This document shows, piece after piece, positions 46,836 to 55,038 of a DNA stretch of 64,000 bases (positions are counted from its first letter, which is position 1; the number at the start of each line of letters is the position of its first letter). This DNA is from DASZBX01 sp035943635 (lineage in GTDB: Bacteria; Actinomycetota; Actinomycetes; Streptomycetales; Catenulisporaceae), in the NCBI GenBank assembly GCA_035943635.1, contig DASZBX010000051.1, positions 1-64,000 on the forward strand, given 5' to 3'. The notes under the pieces were generated by a model. That model was not told the origin of the DNA and ran no database searches. It saw only the letters and a program-made list of their open reading frames with translations. A program made the position numbers and the translations under genes.

Positions 46836-48620
46836 ATGACCGGTAATTCCGAGCCGGAGTTCGACCCTGGCGACGTGGCCGTGATCGGCATCTCGTGCCG
46901 GTACCCGGGCGCCCGCGACAAGGCCCAGTTCTGGGACAACCTGGTGCACGGCCGGGATTCGATCACCCGGATGTCCAAGGACTCGATCCACGTCGACGAG
47001 TCGGTGATCAACAACCCGTACTACGTGCCGGCGGCCGGGATCCTGGACGGCCACGACGAGTTCGACCCGGCGGTGTTCGGCATCACCGACCGGATCGCGG
47101 CCATGATGACCCCCGAGAACCGGTTGTTCATCGAGAGCGCCTGGGAGTCGCTGGAGGACGCCGGCTACGACCCCGAGCGGATCAAGGGCGAGGTCGGCGT
47201 GTACGGCGGCACCAACGCGCAGAGCGCGGCCGTCTACAGCGGCCCGCCGGACTGGCTGTCGGTCGGCCAGGAGGTGATGGACCGGAGCCTGGCGTGGGTG
47301 CCGGACACCCTCACCTCCAACGCGCTGTACTACCTCGGGCTCACCGGCGAGGCGGTCACGCTCACCACGGTCTGCGCCAGCTTCCACTACTCCGTGCACC
47401 TGGCCTGCCAGTCGCTGCTGCTCGGCCAGACCGACATGGCGATCGCCGGCAGCGTGCTGGTCCGCCTGCCGCACCGCCGCGGCCACCTGTGGGAGGAGGG
47501 CCGGATCCTGTCCCGGGACGGGGTGTGCCGGCCGTTCGACGCCAACGGCACCGGGACCGTGCTCTCCAGCGGGGTCGCCACCGTCGTGCTCAAACCCCTG
47601 GCGCAGGCCGTCGCCGACCGCGACCACGTCTACGCCGTGGTCAAGGGGACCGCCATCAACAACAACGGCATCAGTGCGATGGCGTACGGCATGGCCCAGC
47701 CCGAGCGGCTGAGCGCGTGCATCGCCAACGCCATGCAGGTCGGCGGGGTCACCCCGGACACCGTGTCCATGTACGAGGCCTTCGGGCTCGGCCTGCCGAT
47801 GACCGACGGCCTGGAGGTGAACGCGGCCGCGATCGCGTTCGGCAAGCAGACCGCCAAGTGCTCGATCGGGTCGGTCAAGGGCAACATCGGCCACGCCGGG
47901 GTCGGCTCCGGCGGGTCCGCCGCGGTGAAGACCGCCCTGGCCCTGTACCACCGGCAGTTGGTGCCGACGATCAACCTGACCGAGGTCAACGAGGACCTGG
48001 ACTTCCCGAGCACGCCGTTCGTGCCGCAGCGCGAAGGGGCCGACTGGGACCCGGAGGCCGGCATCCGCCGGGCCGGGGTCACCGGCCTGGGCGGCGGCGG
48101 CTTCAACGCGCACCTGGTGTTCGAGGAGCCGCCCACGCTCGCCCCGCGGGCCGCCGAGGCCGTGGGCAGGCCGCGGCTGGCCACGTTGTCAGCACTCGAC
48201 GACCAGGCGTTGTCCGATCAGCGGACCAGGCTGAAGGACTGGCTGGCGGCCGATCCGGACGCACGCCTGGAAGACGTCTGCTACAGCCTGAACCTGGGTC
48301 GCAAGGTGCTGGCCCGCCGGTGGGCCGCCGTGGTCACCACGCGCGAGGAACTGGTCGAAGCGCTCTCCGCGGACTCGGCGCGTGATCTCGTCGCGACGAC
48401 CGCCGCGGCGCCGCAGGTGGACCTCAACGCGTTCGACCGCAACGGGATCGGCCTGGTCTGCGCCGGAACCGACCATCAGTCGCTGTTCGCCTTCGGGGCC
48501 GCGTGGGTGACCGGGCAGCGGGTCGACTTCGAGCCGCTGCATCGCGGCCAGGCCAGCCACCGGGTGCCGCTGCCCACCTACCCGTTCCGCCCGCGCCGCT
48601 TCCGCCCGGAGCTCGGATGA
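46836..48620 (+). CDS. stand-alone ketosynthase lacking one catalytic His
   Basis: 594 residues. A PKS-type KS (VAVIGISCRYPGARDKAQFW, then AMMTPENRLFIESAWESLED) and a roughly 130-residue C-terminal part like a KS-AT linker (TYPFRPRRFRP). The nucleophile Cys is in TTVCASFHYSVHLACQSLLL and the second His in GSVKGNIGHAGVGSG. The first His position is Phe: EAFGLGLPMTDGLE instead of E-A-H-G-T-G-T. Loss of this His normally blocks decarboxylative condensation, as in KS0 domains, leaving transacylation. It follows the A-PCP protein by 29 bp and overlaps the P450. A chain-release, transfer or unusual C-C bond role is possible. Confidence 0.87.
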   Translation: MTGNSEPEFDPGDVAVIGISCRYPGARDKAQFWDNLVHGRDSITRMSKDSIHVDESVINNPYYVPAAGILDGHDEFDPAVFGITDRIAAMMTPENRLFIESAWESLEDAGYDPERIKGEVGVYGGTNAQSAAVYSGPPDWLSVGQEVMDRSLAWVPDTLTSNALYYLGLTGEAVTLTTVCASFHYSVHLACQSLLLGQTDMAIAGSVLVRLPHRRGHLWEEGRILSRDGVCRPFDANGTGTVLSSGVATVVLKPLAQAVADRDHVYAVVKGTAINNNGISAMAYGMAQPERLSACIANAMQVGGVTPDTVSMYEAFGLGLPMTDGLEVNAAAIAFGKQTAKCSIGSVKGNIGHAGVGSGGSAAVKTALALYHRQLVPTINLTEVNEDLDFPSTPFVPQREGADWDPEAGIRRAGVTGLGGGGFNAHLVFEEPPTLAPRAAEAVGRPRLATLSALDDQALSDQRTRLKDWLAADPDARLEDVCYSLNLGRKVLARRWAAVVTTREELVEALSADSARDLVATTAAAPQVDLNAFDRNGIGLVCAGTDHQSLFAFGAAWVTGQRVDFEPLHRGQASHRVPLPTYPFRPRRFRPELG

Positions 48621-49831
48621 GCGCCGCGCCGGCCGGCCTGGACCTGGACCTGAGCGACCCGGCCACCTTCGCAGGCCGCGATCTCGGCGGCTTCTGGCGC
48701 GCCCTGCGCGACACCGACCCGGTGCACTGGAACCCGCCGGGCGGCGCGCATCCGGGGTTCTGGGTGCTGACACGCTACGATGACATTATGGGCGCATACC
48801 GGGACGATGTGCACTTCACCTCCGAGCGGGGCAACGTGCTGGTCACCCTGCTGGGCGGCGGCGACGCCGGAGCCGGCCGGATGCTGGCGGTGACCGACGG
48901 GCCCCGGCACCACGAACTGCGCAAGATCTTTCAAAGGGTACTGTCACCGCGGGTGCTGCGCGAGGTCTCCGCCGCGGTCCGGGCCAACACCCGGCAGCTG
49001 GTCGGCGAGGCGGTCGAAGGCGGCGGCTGTGACTTCGCCGCGCAGATCGCCAGCCGGATCCCGATGTCCACGATCTCGAACCTGCTCGGCGTGCCCGAGC
49101 AGGACCGGGAATTCCTGCTGGTGCAGACCAAGGCCGCCCTGTCGGCCGACGACGAGGAGGTCGACGAACTCGACTCGGAGATGGCCCGCAACGAGATCCT
49201 GCTCTACTTCCAGGACCTGGTCGAAGAGCGCCGCGAGACCCCGGGCGAGGACGTCATCAGCATGCTGGTGGCCAGCGAGATCGACGGCGTGCCGCTGTCC
49301 GACGAGGACATCGTGCTCAACTGCTACAGCCTGATCATCGGCGGCGACGAGACCAGCCGGCTGACCATGATCGACTGCGTGCGCACCCTGGCCGCCGACC
49401 CGGACCAGTGGCGGCGGCTGAAGGACGGCGAGGTGCAGATCGCCACCGCGACCGAGGAGGTGCTGCGCTGGGCCTCTCCGACGATGCACTTCGGCCGCAC
49501 CGTGATCGAGGAGACCGACCTGCACGGCGTGCGGCTGAAGCCGGGCGAGATCGTCACCCTGTGGCACGCCTCGGGCAACCGGGACGAACGCGTCTTCGAC
49601 CGCCCGGACGCCTTCGACCTCGGCCGCACCCCGAACAAACACATGGCCTTCGGCTACGGCCCGCACTTCTGCGTCGGCTCCTATCTGGCCAAGGTGGAGG
49701 TCGCCGAACTGCTCACCGCACTGCGCGACCAGACCGCAGGGGTCGAACAGACCGGCCCGGCGCTGCCGATCAGGTCCAACTTCCTGACCGGATACTCCTC
49801 CCTGCCCGTCCGACTCCTGCCCGCCGCCTAG
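48617..49831 (+). CDS. cytochrome P450
   Basis: 404-residue soluble bacterial P450. I-helix LIIGGDETSRLTM (acid-alcohol pair replaced by E-T after G-G-D), E-x-x-R in ATEEVLRWAS, heme-binding FGYGPHFCVGSYLAK with the Cys thiolate. No membrane anchor. ATGA overlap with the KS gene makes it part of the block B operon; likely tailors the released product or a carrier-bound chain. No ferredoxin gene is seen nearby. Confidence 0.93.
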   Translation: MSAAPAGLDLDLSDPATFAGRDLGGFWRALRDTDPVHWNPPGGAHPGFWVLTRYDDIMGAYRDDVHFTSERGNVLVTLLGGGDAGAGRMLAVTDGPRHHELRKIFQRVLSPRVLREVSAAVRANTRQLVGEAVEGGGCDFAAQIASRIPMSTISNLLGVPEQDREFLLVQTKAALSADDEEVDELDSEMARNEILLYFQDLVEERRETPGEDVISMLVASEIDGVPLSDEDIVLNCYSLIIGGDETSRLTMIDCVRTLAADPDQWRRLKDGEVQIATATEEVLRWASPTMHFGRTVIEETDLHGVRLKPGEIVTLWHASGNRDERVFDRPDAFDLGRTPNKHMAFGYGPHFCVGSYLAKVEVAELLTALRDQTAGVEQTGPALPIRSNFLTGYSSLPVRLLPAA

Positions 49832-49845
49832 AGAAGGAGAGCTAC

Positions 49846-51297
49846 GTGAAGACCGACTCCGCCCCAAGCGCCGTCGACACGGCCACGGCGCCCACCGCCA
49901 GCGGACGACTTGCGCTCGTCGTCATCACCGGCGCCCTGGCGCTGGACGTCGGCAACCTGAACATCATCAACGCGGCCCTGCCCGCGATCGGCAGCCATTT
50001 CGGCCTGGCCGCCGACACCCTGCAGTGGGTGATGACCTCCTACGCCCTCACCTTCGCCGGATTCCTGCTGCTGAGCGGGCGGATGGCGGACGTGCTGGGC
50101 CGCCGCAAGGTCTTCATGGTGGGCGTCGGACTGTTCTCGGTCGCCGCGCTCGGCGCCGCGGTGGCCCCGGACGCGGCCGTGCTGATCATCGCCCGCGCCC
50201 TGCAGGGAATCGGCGCCGCACTGTCCGGCCCGGCCGCACTGGCGCTGCTCAGCGAGGTGTTCCCGCCGGGGCCGCAGCGCAACCGGGCCTTCGGGATCTA
50301 CGCCGCGGTCGGCTCGACCAGCGCCAGCGCCGGCCTGGTCCTCGGCGGCGTGCTCACCCAGCTGCTGACCTGGCGGTCGGTGTTCGTGGTGGCCGTGCTG
50401 TTCGGCGTGCTGCTCCTGCTCGCGGCCAAGTCCGCGCTGCCCGCGAGCGTCCGGCGCCCGCACTCGCTCGACCTGCCCGGCGCCGGCGCCGTCACGGTCG
50501 GCCTGGTCCTGGTGGTCTTCGGGGTCAGCCGCAGCCAGCAGGTCGGCTGGACCTCGCCGAGTGTCGTGGCCTCGCTCGCCGTGGCGGTCGTGCTGCTGGT
50601 GGCGTTCGTCGTGTGGGAACGCCGGGTGAAGGAACCGCTGGTCCTGCTCGGCATCTTCCGCGCGGCCTCGGTCCGCGCCGCGACCCTGACCGCGCTGCTC
50701 TCCTACACCACCGCGATCGGCCTGCTGTTCTTCGCCCCGCTCTACCTCCAGAACATGCTCGGGTGGTCGCCGCTGGAGTCCGCGCTCGCCATCCTGCCGC
50801 TCTCGTGCGCGGTGTTCGTGGTCTCCAACTACTTCACCGGCGGCCTGCTGTCCAGGTTCGGCCAGCGTCCCCTGCTGATCGCCGGGCTCGCCCTGATCGC
50901 GCTGGGCATCGGCTCATGTGTGACGACCTCGCTGACCGGCGACTACTGGTGGCAGATGATGCCGGGCGTCACCGCGATCGGCCTCGGCATGGGCCTGAGT
51001 TTCCCGGCCATGACCGCCGCCGGCCTGGCCGAGGTCCCGCAGGAGCAGCACGGCGTGGCCGGCGCGATCAACGTCGTGGCCCAGCAGATCGGCGCGAGCG
51101 TCGGGCTCGTGTTCCTCGTGCTGGTCGCCTCGGCCGCCAGCGGGTCGGCCGACAACCCGGGCAAGCTGAACGGGTATCACAACGCTTATCTGGTTGCCGC
51201 AGCCCTCTGCGTCGTCGGCATCGTGATCATCGCGTTCGGCGGGAAGTGGAACAGCCACCCCGAGCCGGAACAGGTCTCCGCCCGGGCCGGGGCCTAG
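49846..51297 (+). CDS. MFS exporter, DHA2-like
   Basis: 483 residues, 14 predicted helices. GRLALVVITGALALDVGNLN opens TM1, then LSGRMADVLGRRKVFMVG (motif A) and SASAGLVLGGVLTQLLTWRS (motif C region), ending YLVAAALCVVGIVIIAFGGK. GTG start after GAGAAGGAGAG, 15 bp from the P450 stop, so it is the last gene of the block B operon. Product export or self-resistance is likely. The stop overlaps the convergent YihY gene by 4 bp. Confidence 0.9.
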   Translation: MKTDSAPSAVDTATAPTASGRLALVVITGALALDVGNLNIINAALPAIGSHFGLAADTLQWVMTSYALTFAGFLLLSGRMADVLGRRKVFMVGVGLFSVAALGAAVAPDAAVLIIARALQGIGAALSGPAALALLSEVFPPGPQRNRAFGIYAAVGSTSASAGLVLGGVLTQLLTWRSVFVVAVLFGVLLLLAAKSALPASVRRPHSLDLPGAGAVTVGLVLVVFGVSRSQQVGWTSPSVVASLAVAVVLLVAFVVWERRVKEPLVLLGIFRAASVRAATLTALLSYTTAIGLLFFAPLYLQNMLGWSPLESALAILPLSCAVFVVSNYFTGGLLSRFGQRPLLIAGLALIALGIGSCVTTSLTGDYWWQMMPGVTAIGLGMGLSFPAMTAAGLAEVPQEQHGVAGAINVVAQQIGASVGLVFLVLVASAASGSADNPGKLNGYHNAYLVAAALCVVGIVIIAFGGKWNSHPEPEQVSARAGA

Positions 51298-52409
51298 CGC
51301 GGGGCTTGGCCGTCGATACCGGCGGTCTCGGGCCGGGTCTGGTCACCGGAGTCGAGCCCCTGCGCGCCGGCCCGGGCGCCGGGGTGTCCGGCCTGCGCGG
51401 CCGCCTCGCGTTCGGCCTCGGCGTTGATCTCGGCGCCGAGCAGCACCGCGATCCCGGTCAGGTAGAGCCAGAAGATCAGGATCACCACGCCCGCGAACGC
51501 GCCGTAGGTCTTGCCGTACGACCCGAATTCGCTGACGTAGAAGGAGAATCCGAGCGACGCGCAGAGGAACACGGCGGTGCCGACGACGCCGCCCGGGCTG
51601 ACCCACTGCCAGCGCGGGGACTCCCGGTTCGGGCCGTAGTAGTAGAAGAACGAGAACAGCAGCGTGATCAGGATGATCGTCGCCACCCAGCGCACCACCG
51701 TCCACACGAGCACGAAAGCCGTGCCGTGGACGGAGAGGTGGTCCTCGATGCCGCTGCCGAGCGACGCGCCGAACACGATCAGCGCGGCCGCCGCGCCGCC
51801 GAGCACGATGGTGGCGAGCATCAGCGGGAACGCCCGCAGCCGCTTGGGCGCGAACTTCCGGTCCACCGGAACCTCGTAGGCGATGTCCAGGCCCGCCTCC
51901 AGGGCGGCCATCCCGCTCGACGCGCTCCACAGCGCCACCACGACGCCGATGATCAGCGCGGTCACCGACGCGTGCGAGGAGCGGTCGGTGGCCGAGTGCA
52001 CGGCCTGGGTGAACACGTCCGACGCGCCGGGCGGCAGCGCCTTGTCGAGCCCGTTGACCATGTTCTGGACCGCGCTGGAGCTCAGGTGGGCCAGGCTGGC
52101 CACGCCGAGCAGCGCGATCAGGGCCGGGAACAAAGCGAGGAACCAGTGGTAGGCCAGGCTGCCGGCCGTCATGCTGCACCGGTCCCGGGTGAACTTCGCC
52201 CCGGTGCGGGTCAGGGTGTGTCGCCAGCCGGTCTCGCCGAGGTCCAGGGGCGTGTCCGGGCCGCCGGAGACCTCGCTGCGCGGCGGAATGCTCTCCGCGG
52301 CGGCGGGCGCGGGCGCGGCGGGCTGCGTCCTTCTTGTGGGCGCCTCCGCCTCGGTGGTCTGCCCGGCGGCAGTGTCGGCGCCGGCGTCAATGTGCGTGGC
52401 ATGCTTCAC
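51294..52409 (-). CDS. YihY/BrkB family membrane protein
   Basis: 371 residues. A roughly 60-residue Pro/Ala-rich cytosolic start, then six membrane helices with family blocks DRCSMTAGSLAYHWFLALFP, IIGVVVALWSASSGMAALEA, FSFFYYYGPNRESPRWQW and YGAFAGVVILIFWLYLTGIA. The family was once mistaken for RNase BN; its transport function remains unclear. Convergent with the block B pump and outside the biosynthetic set. Confidence 0.88.
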   Translation of the reverse strand: MKHATHIDAGADTAAGQTTEAEAPTRRTQPAAPAPAAAESIPPRSEVSGGPDTPLDLGETGWRHTLTRTGAKFTRDRCSMTAGSLAYHWFLALFPALIALLGVASLAHLSSSAVQNMVNGLDKALPPGASDVFTQAVHSATDRSSHASVTALIIGVVVALWSASSGMAALEAGLDIAYEVPVDRKFAPKRLRAFPLMLATIVLGGAAAALIVFGASLGSGIEDHLSVHGTAFVLVWTVVRWVATIILITLLFSFFYYYGPNRESPRWQWVSPGGVVGTAVFLCASLGFSFYVSEFGSYGKTYGAFAGVVILIFWLYLTGIAVLLGAEINAEAEREAAAQAGHPGARAGAQGLDSGDQTRPETAGIDGQAPR

Positions 52410-52709
52410 GATCTACGTCCCTTCATCCTCCTCGTTCGCCTCGGGGAAGCGCAGTACCCGGCTTGCCGCGGACCTAACGGAACCCGTGTCCGGATGTTGA
52501 GGCGCGCGAAGTGCTCTGTCACCCCCGGCGGACACCCGTTCTTACCAAGAGGTCAGCCCGACCGGTTTAACCCGGCGCGAACCGGTTATCGGCTGGATGA
52601 CGTGCATGCGGACTCCGCGGCCCGTGTCGGCTGTCGACGGAAAGGTCCGATCCCATGTCCCCGAGTTGTGGGTTCCATTGCTCGCAATGACGGTGAAGGG
52701 AAGGCCGGC
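52410..52709. other. divergent intergenic region
   Basis: 300 bp between the divergent YihY and SpoIIE-phosphatase genes. No gene. CCGGTT and AACCGG form a small inverted repeat near 52560-52585. The plus-strand ribosome site GAAGGGAAGG lies at the right end. No clear promoter boxes. Confidence 0.4.
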
Positions 52710-54893
52710 ATGACCATCCACTTCACCTCTTCCGCCGACCTGTTGCGGGTGTCCGGCACGGGCGAGATCACGGCGCTGTTCGGACGCTCCCCGGCGGCGT
52801 TCGCGCTGCTGTCCGGGCCCCGGCACGTCCTGGAAGCCGCTAACCCCGCGTTCTTCGATGCCGCCGGAGTGCCGCCGGGCGGAACCGGGCAGCCGATCGC
52901 GGACCTGATGCCGGAACTGGTCGAGCAGGGCCTGATCGCCGTCCTGGACGGGGTCTTCGACACCGGCGAGCCTTTCGTCGCCGCCGACTCGCTCGTGACC
53001 CTCGGGGTCGGACTGAAAGCCCGGCAGGCGTACTTCGATTTCACCTACGAACCCTGGCGCGACGAAGAAGGCCAGGTCACCGGCGTGATGGTGCTGGCCA
53101 TAGAGACTACGGGCCTGAAGAACGCGGTCAAACGCGGCATCGAACACCGAGCCCTGCTCGAACGCATCGCCCGCGACGAACCCCTCCCGCAGGTGCTGGA
53201 GGGCATGGCCACGGTGATCGAACGCCTGTGCCCCGGCGCGCTGACCTCCATCCTGCTGGCCGACCCGGACGGCACCCACCTGTACCACGGCGCGGCCCCG
53301 AGCCTGCCGGAGTTCTACAACACGGCGATCGACGGGATCGCCACCGGCGAGGGCGTCGGCGCGTGCGGCACCGCGGCCCACCGCCGCAAGCCGGTGGTCG
53401 CCGCGGACATCGCCACCGACCCGTTCTGGACCGACTTCCGCGACCTGGCCGGCCGGGCGGGCCTGGCGGCCTGCTGGTCCACCCCGATCCTGGCCGCGGA
53501 CGGAGCGCTGCTCGGCACGTTCGCGATGTACCACCGGGCCCCGAGCGCGCCGCGGGAAGCGGATCTGGCGCTGTGCGCGGACTTCGCCCGGACCGCCGCG
53601 CTGGCGATCGAACGCGACCGTGACCAGACCGCCCGCCGTGGCGCCGAGGCCCGGGAACGCGCGGCCCGGACCGACCTGAACTTCGTGCTCGACGCGAGCA
53701 GCGCCATCGCGCTGGACCTGGACTTCGCCGCCAGCCTGCAACGGCTCGCGCAGCTGAGCGTGCCGGTCCTGGCCCCGCTGTGCGCGGTCGAAGTCCTCGA
53801 AGGCGCCCGGATCCGCCGGGTGGCCACCGCCGCGGCCGACGCCCGCGCCCTGGACCTGATGCGCTCCTACACGCCGGTCTACCCGAGCCACGGCCTGGTC
53901 GCCCGGGTCCTGCGCAACGGCCGACCGGAATCGGCCGCCACCGCCCCGGACAGCCCGGGCCCGTGGCCGGAACTGGGCGTCACCGGCTACCTGTGCGTTC
54001 CGCTCAGCGCCCGCGGGCGCACGTTCGGCGTGCTCACCCTGCTGACCACGAACGACGGCCCCCCGGACGAGCACACCGTCGCCTTGGCCCAGGAACTGGC
54101 CCGCCGCGCCTCCTCCAGCGCGGACAACGCGCGCCAGTACACCGAACGGGTCCACCTGGCCCGAGACCTCCAGGCCGGACTGTTGCTGGCCCAGCCGCCG
54201 ACCGTCCCCGGCCTGTCCATCGCCACCCACTACGCACCGGCCGGCGAAGGCCTGGAAGTGGGTGGGGACTTCTACGACGTGTTCGCGATCGGCCCGGACC
54301 GCTGGGCCTTCATGATCGGGGACGTGTGCGGCCGCGGCGCCCTGGCCGCGACCACCACCGGCCTGGTCCGGCACACCGCGCGGGCCGCCGCCCGGCTGAT
54401 CGACGACCCGGCTCAGGTCGTCCAGGCGGTGCACGCCGCCCTGCTGGAGCGGCCCTACTCGCGCGGCGCGGACTTCGTCACGCTCGTCTTCGGCCACCTC
54501 TACGCCGAGCAGGGCGCCGTGTCGCTCGAACTCGTCCGGGCCGGCCACGTCGCGCCGCTGATCCGGGACGCGGACGGCCGGGTGCGCGAACTGGCCCCGG
54601 CCGGCACGCTGCTGGGGATCACCGGCCCCGCACCGGTCCTGCCCACCGCGAGCGCGACGATGCTGCCGGGCGAGAGCCTGCTGCTGGTCACCGACGGCTT
54701 CACCGAGGCACGCTCGGCCACCGGGGAGTTCTTCGGCGAGGAACGCCTGGCCCGGGCGCTGGCCGGGGAGCACGGCGCCCGCCCGGCCGACGCGCAGGCG
54801 GTGCTGGACGACGTCGTCGACACCCTGGACAAGTTCACCAGGGGCAACGACTCCGCGGACGACCGCGCCGCGCTCGTCCTGACCGTGCGCTGA
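52710..54893 (+). CDS. PAS-GAF-GAF-SpoIIE serine phosphatase
   Basis: 727 residues. PAS-like domain 30-140 (FALLSGPRHVLEAANPAFFD, then DFTYEPWRDEEGQVTGVMVL), GAF about 150-300 (AIDGIATGEGVGACGTAAHR), second GAF about 320-480 (VTGYLCVPLSARGRTFGVLT), PP2C/SpoIIE phosphatase about 500-727: EGLEVGGDFYDVFAIGPDRW, MIGDVCGRGALAATTT, LLLVTDGFTEARS, NDSADDRAALVL (metal-binding Asp residues). Such proteins dephosphorylate anti-anti-sigma factors. ATG at 52710 after GAAGGGAAGG. No partner sigma genes adjacent. Confidence 0.9.
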   Translation: MTIHFTSSADLLRVSGTGEITALFGRSPAAFALLSGPRHVLEAANPAFFDAAGVPPGGTGQPIADLMPELVEQGLIAVLDGVFDTGEPFVAADSLVTLGVGLKARQAYFDFTYEPWRDEEGQVTGVMVLAIETTGLKNAVKRGIEHRALLERIARDEPLPQVLEGMATVIERLCPGALTSILLADPDGTHLYHGAAPSLPEFYNTAIDGIATGEGVGACGTAAHRRKPVVAADIATDPFWTDFRDLAGRAGLAACWSTPILAADGALLGTFAMYHRAPSAPREADLALCADFARTAALAIERDRDQTARRGAEARERAARTDLNFVLDASSAIALDLDFAASLQRLAQLSVPVLAPLCAVEVLEGARIRRVATAAADARALDLMRSYTPVYPSHGLVARVLRNGRPESAATAPDSPGPWPELGVTGYLCVPLSARGRTFGVLTLLTTNDGPPDEHTVALAQELARRASSSADNARQYTERVHLARDLQAGLLLAQPPTVPGLSIATHYAPAGEGLEVGGDFYDVFAIGPDRWAFMIGDVCGRGALAATTTGLVRHTARAAARLIDDPAQVVQAVHAALLERPYSRGADFVTLVFGHLYAEQGAVSLELVRAGHVAPLIRDADGRVRELAPAGTLLGITGPAPVLPTASATMLPGESLLLVTDGFTEARSATGEFFGEERLARALAGEHGARPADAQAVLDDVVDTLDKFTRGNDSADDRAALVLTVR

Positions 54894-55038
54894 CCCGCTC
54901 CGCGGCCCTGCACCTGCTGCGAGGTCTGGTCCGTTCGGCTTGCCGGGCCGTTTCGGGCGGCCCGATCGCGGAGACGCGGGGGGCACCCGCGATCGGCGCC
55001 CGTCGACGCCCGGAAACCCAACGAAGGAGCGTGCAACG

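Noticed and set aside
52410..52709. Small gene between the YihY and SpoIIE genes
   Set aside because: No frame with a ribosome site and sensible composition; treated as a divergent promoter region.
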